Below are positions 51,517 to 54,492 of a stretch of DNA of 54,492 nt, in pieces (within the stretch, counting starts at the first letter, position 1; each line of letters opens with the position of its first letter). The notes below the pieces were generated by a model. The model saw only the letters and a program-made list of their open reading frames with translations. It had not been told where the DNA came from and searched no databases. Made by a program: the position numbers and the translations under genes. The stretch is taken from assembly GCA_945872285.1 (NCBI GenBank), contig CAMBZR010000013.1:1-54492 (forward strand), in the 5' to 3' direction. The stretch comes from Bordetella parapertussis. Its GTDB lineage: Bacteria > Pseudomonadota > Gammaproteobacteria > Burkholderiales > Burkholderiaceae_B.

Positions 51517-52993
51517 TTGTGAGGAAGCTCATTTCGAAACGAGCACCCGTTGCACTACTTTCATCGCCAGAAAACTCACTGACACAGATGTCGGCTCGGT
51601 GGCGTTGCGCAATCTCTTTGACGATCGCAAGTCCTAACCCGCTGCCCTCTGCCTTTGCACCGAGAACCCGATAGAACCGATCAAACACTCGAGAGCGCTC
51701 TTCAGCCAAAATGCCGGGCCCAGAGTCTTGAACAGAGAGCACAATAGCGTTCAAGCGTTTGGTCACCGCCACGGTGATGTGCCCAGGTGCTGGGGTGTAG
51801 CGCAAGGCGTTATCAATCAGGTTATTGATTGCCTCTGCCAAAAGAATAGGCTCCGCTGGAATGATCAGGGGATGGTCCGGGCCCTCAAAGCCAATGTCAA
51901 GACCTTGCCTGAGTGCTTGATCGACCCACAACAACGTCTGTTCGCGTGCTAGCGCCACGAGATCAATTGGACTGAGCTTGAGGTCGTTGGGATTTTCTGC
52001 CGAGGCCATTAACAGCAGTTGATTCACTAAGCGAGTGGCGCGTTGCGTGCCTTGAACAATTTGCAGCAGACTCGCTTGGGTTTGCGCCTGAGCGTCACTG
52101 CGCAGCGCGAGTTCGGCCTGAGTCCGTAAGCCGGCCAGCGGTGTCTTAAGCTGGTGTGCCGCGTCAGCAACAAAACGCCGTTGCGTCAGGACGTTGGCTT
52201 CGAGCCTGATCAAAAGATGATTCATCGCTGTGATCAAGGGTTCAATTTCTGATGGTGCAGCATGCCGGTCGATTGGCGATAAATCGTCCGGGCGCCGAGC
52301 ACGTAAGCGTTTTTGCAACGCATTGATAGGTGCGATGCCGCTTGACAAGCCAAACCAAATTAAAAACGCTGCAATTGGTAGCACAAAAAATTGTGGAAAG
52401 ATCACACCTTTAATAATGTCGTTGGCGAATTTAGTGCGTTGATCGATCGACTCTGCAGCGAGTAAAAGTATGGGAGCGCTGTTACGTTGTCCGAAATCGT
52501 TCCACAAATAGGCCACACGGATTTCAAAATCTCGCAGAGTGTAATTTTGGTAATAAACGTGATTTTTTTTCTCGTTCGGTGTGAATTGGGGAGAGGGCAG
52601 TTCGGTATCCCCACCGAGAAGCTCTCCGCTGCTAGCTGAGACTTTCCAGAATACTCCATCGTTTTCTCGGGTGCGTAACGCCAGACGCGCGGGTGCTGAA
52701 ATCTTTAACACAGCTTTGTTATCTTCAATTTCTACCTGTTGTCCCAAAATCAGCAAGGCATTTGCTAAATTTTTGTCGAAAGGTCCATTCGCTAAGTTTT
52801 GAGCAACCACGTAGGTGATGGCGATGCTCATTGGCCACAATAAAAAAAGTGGTGCGAGGAGCCAGTCGAGAATCTCACCTAGCAGTGAGCGGCGAGCGGG
52901 AGCATCAAATGCCGCCGGGCCCTCTGCAGGTTGAGCGGCGTCGGGTTCACTTTTTGGCAGCGTTTGTACAGGGATGACGCTTGAATTTTGCAT
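51497..52993 (-). CDS. tctE: TctE-type sensor histidine kinase
   Basis: This 498-residue membrane kinase has TM1 at about 42-64, a periplasmic TctE-type sensor domain (about 65-197) and TM2 at about 198-217. A HAMP-like linker follows, then the dimerisation box VADAAHQLKTPLAGLR with His280, N-box NNLIDNALRYTP near 392, G1 DSGPGI near 423 and G2 GSGLGLAIV near 450. It phosphorylates the response regulator encoded 32 bases upstream. TctDE systems control tricarboxylate uptake in related bacteria, which suits the Bug-rich window. The N-terminal 35 residues are an unusual Pro/Ala-rich cytoplasmic extension. Confidence 0.93.
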   Translation of the reverse strand: MQNSSVIPVQTLPKSEPDAAQPAEGPAAFDAPARRSLLGEILDWLLAPLFLLWPMSIAITYVVAQNLANGPFDKNLANALLILGQQVEIEDNKAVLKISAPARLALRTRENDGVFWKVSASSGELLGGDTELPSPQFTPNEKKNHVYYQNYTLRDFEIRVAYLWNDFGQRNSAPILLLAAESIDQRTKFANDIIKGVIFPQFFVLPIAAFLIWFGLSSGIAPINALQKRLRARRPDDLSPIDRHAAPSEIEPLITAMNHLLIRLEANVLTQRRFVADAAHQLKTPLAGLRTQAELALRSDAQAQTQASLLQIVQGTQRATRLVNQLLLMASAENPNDLKLSPIDLVALAREQTLLWVDQALRQGLDIGFEGPDHPLIIPAEPILLAEAINNLIDNALRYTPAPGHITVAVTKRLNAIVLSVQDSGPGILAEERSRVFDRFYRVLGAKAEGSGLGLAIVKEIAQRHRADICVSEFSGDESSATGARFEMSFLTNSSHDD

Positions 52994-53025
52994 AAAGGCC
53001 GTCTGTGGCTAAAGGCGCTTGTCCT

Positions 53026-53715
53026 TCAGCGTTGAGTGACTGGTGCAGACGCTTCACGTTCGAGGCAATAACCAAGCCCGCGAACGGTCGCGATTTTTAC
53101 ACCGCTGTCTTCAAGTTTTTTACGCAGTCGATGCACATACACTTCAATCGCGTTCGAACTGACTTCTTCGCCCCATTCGCAAAGGTGGTCAACGATTTGG
53201 GTTTTACTGACCATGCGGCCGCTGCGCGTTAATAAAATCTCTAGCAAACTGACTTCGCGGGCAGATAGTTCGAGCGGTTGATTATTAACCGAGGCGACTC
53301 GTCCAGTTTGATCGAACTCAAGTTTGCCATGGAGCAAGAGCGTACCGCCGCCGCCGGCACCACGTCGGGCAAGGGCTCGCACGCGCGCTTCAAGCTCTGA
53401 CAACGAGAAAGGTTTCGCCATATAGTCATCGGCGCCATGATCAAGCCCGTTGACCCGTTGCTCAATGCTGTCGGCCGCGGTCAGAATCAACACAGGTAGG
53501 CGTGACTGTCGCGCCCGCAAGCGGTTGAGAACGGCGAGGCCCGATAGCCGGGGTAAGCCTAAGTCAAGAATGAGCAGATCGAACTCTTGGGCCATCAGCG
53601 CGGCGTCTGCCGCGATTCCATCGCTGACCGCGTCCACTGCATAGCCATGCTGACGCAAAGAACGCGTCAGACCATCGGTCAAAATACTATCATCCTCTGC
53701 GATCAGAATACGCAT
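53026..53715 (-). CDS. tctD: OmpR/PhoB-family response regulator (TctD-like)
   Basis: This 229-residue regulator has a receiver domain with Asp8-Asp9, phospho-acceptor Asp51 (ILDLGLP), Thr79 and Lys101 (MAKPFS). A winged-helix DNA-binding domain follows at about 130-222 (LSAREVSLLEILLTRSGRMV, then VYVHRLRKKLED and VRGLGYCLE). The ATG at 53715 gives the usual MRILIAEDD start; an in-frame GTG-like upstream extension was rejected. It is first in a two-gene operon with the sensor kinase. recA is divergent, 182 bases away. Targets probably include carboxylate uptake genes; this is inferred from the family. Confidence 0.94.
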   Translation of the reverse strand: MRILIAEDDSILTDGLTRSLRQHGYAVDAVSDGIAADAALMAQEFDLLILDLGLPRLSGLAVLNRLRARQSRLPVLILTAADSIEQRVNGLDHGADDYMAKPFSLSELEARVRALARRGAGGGGTLLLHGKLEFDQTGRVASVNNQPLELSAREVSLLEILLTRSGRMVSKTQIVDHLCEWGEEVSSNAIEVYVHRLRKKLEDSGVKIATVRGLGYCLEREASAPVTQR

Positions 53716-53835
53716 GGTCAAAAAGAGCCAATCAGTCACGAACAAAGGCTATTCTGTCATAGCATCTAGGTTCTTCCTACGAAGTTATCTAGAATGAGGG
53801 TTATCCCTAGCTTTAATAGTTATCGTAAAAAGATC

Positions 53836-53865
53836 TTGTAATACTGTTTATTTGTACAGTATAAT
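53836..53865 (+). promoter_or_regulatory. recA sigma-70 promoter
   Basis: TTGTAA (53836-53841) and TATAAT (53860-53865) are spaced by 18 bp, 33 bases before the recA ATG. The LexA box fills the spacer and touches the -10, which is ideal for repression. Confidence 0.8.
53842..53861. promoter_or_regulatory. LexA (SOS) box of recA
   Basis: TACTG and CAGTA arms at 53842-53846 and 53857-53861 form the consensus CTGT-N8-ACAG site, a near-perfect match to the E. coli-type SOS box. It implies LexA repression and induction by DNA damage. Confidence 0.93.
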
Positions 53866-53897
53866 TATTTTATTGATTTCCACCTAAAGGATTGGTC

Positions 53898-54492
53898 ATG
53901 GACGAAAAAGCCCTCAAAGCCGGCTCCCCCGAAAAAGCAAAGGCGCTGCTTGCAGCACTTGCGCAAATCGAAAAACAGTTTGGCAAAGGATCCGTCATGC
54001 GTTACGGCGATAACGAGGTCGAACATGACATTCAAGTTGTTTCTACCGGCTCGCTGGGCTTGGATATCGCGCTTGGCGTGGGCGGTCTGCCACGCGGGCG
54101 CGTGATTGAAATCTACGGCCCTGAGTCCTCAGGTAAAACTACGCTCACGCTGCAAGTGATTGCCGAAATGCAAAAAGTCGGCGGCACTTGCGCGTTTATC
54201 GATGCCGAGCATGCGCTTGATGTGCAATATGCTTCTAAATTAGGCGTCAATCTGACCGATTTGTTGATCTCTCAGCCTGATACGGGTGAGCAGGCCCTCG
54301 AAATCACCGATGCGCTGGTGCGCTCGGGCTCGGTTGATTTGATCGTGATTGACTCTGTGGCAGCGCTCACGCCAAAAGCCGAAATTGAAGGCGAGATGGG
54401 TGATTCTCTTCCTGGTTTGCAGGCTCGGCTGATGAGCCAGGCGTTGCGCAAACTGACTGCCAGCATCAAGCGTACGAATTGCATGGTGATTT
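53898..54492 (+). CDS. recA: Recombinase RecA (5' part, cut by the window edge)
   Basis: The first 198 residues of RecA are present. They include [35 protein letters not shown] (24-38), Walker [10 protein letters not shown] (74-82), FIDAEHALD (about 101-109), the Walker B strand [20 protein letters not shown] near 149-168 and the L1 region near 169-177. RecA forms filaments on single-stranded DNA, drives strand exchange and triggers LexA cleavage. An AAAGG ribosome site precedes the ATG by 7 bases. It continues beyond the right edge. The full family length is about 350 residues. Confidence 0.98.
   Translation, partial: MDEKALKAGSPEKAKALLAALAQIEKQFGKGSVMRYGDNEVEHDIQVVSTGSLGLDIALGVGGLPRGRVIEIYGPESSGKTTLTLQVIAEMQKVGGTCAFIDAEHALDVQYASKLGVNLTDLLISQPDTGEQALEITDALVRSGSVDLIVIDSVAALTPKAEIEGEMGDSLPGLQARLMSQALRKLTASIKRTNCMVI

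Noticed and set aside
51443..51637. 64-codon plus-strand frame through the 36-bp repeats
   Set aside because: It mostly runs antisense to the sensor kinase gene and has no ribosome site.

Overview
The window looks like chromosome of a betaproteobacterium of the order Burkholderiales, most likely an Alcaligenaceae-type organism. I infer this from gene content, not from a marker alignment. The evidence is four periplasmic Bug/TctC solute receptors, a TctE/TctD-type two-component pair just upstream of recA, a DUF4212 plus VC_2705-type sodium symporter pair, GTP-dependent PEP carboxykinase, RdgC, and many enzymes for organic and aldaric acids. Coding density is high. I see no rRNA, tRNA, CRISPR array, insertion sequence or prophage.

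Layout. 1-6 kb: a partial gene, a CitE-like lyase, a nitroreductase, and a two-gene unit of serine-glyoxylate-type aminotransferase followed by a fused FAD/Fe-S 2-hydroxyacid dehydrogenase. 6.2-10.4 kb: a tripartite drug-efflux operon (NodT-type outer membrane lipoprotein, EmrA-like, EmrB-like). 10.5-25.4 kb: an organic-acid region with a DUF2076 protein, an arylmalonate-decarboxylase-like protein, four orphan Bug receptors, a MobA-like nucleotidyltransferase, GarD-type galactarate dehydratase divergent from D(-)-tartrate dehydratase, a methyltransferase, MmgE/PrpD, aspartate dehydrogenase, a TauD/TfdA dioxygenase and a 2-hydroxyacid dehydrogenase. 25.4-38 kb: a small Cys-repeat exported protein, PEPCK, an M81 plus M20 hydrolase pair, pyruvate kinase, an LLM flavoprotein, D-cysteine desulfhydrase, a 3-hydroxyisobutyrate-dehydrogenase-like enzyme, an exported FAM173-like methyltransferase and an APC permease. 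38-40 kb: a hypothetical gene, rdgC and a TetR regulator.

40.2-47.7 kb is the most striking block. It is a tightly overlapping nine-gene operon, divergent from tetR and closed by a strong terminator: two chalcone-isomerase-like proteins, an amine-oxidase-like flavoprotein, DUF1365, a cyclopropane-synthase-like methyltransferase, an MFS permease, a DUF3833 lipoprotein, an SDR and a SnoaL-like protein. It resembles the membrane-lipid modification clusters linked in other proteobacteria to singlet-oxygen stress. The methyltransferase has substitutions at bicarbonate-site positions of cyclopropane synthase, which suggests a different lipid product.

47.7-54.5 kb: the symporter pair, a small membrane protein with a TPR protein, TctE/TctD-like regulators, and the 5' part of recA behind a near-ideal LexA box. 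The region as a whole suggests a heterotroph living on organic acids: tartrate and galactarate breakdown and acid uptake feed oxaloacetate and pyruvate, with PEPCK and pyruvate kinase at the branch point.
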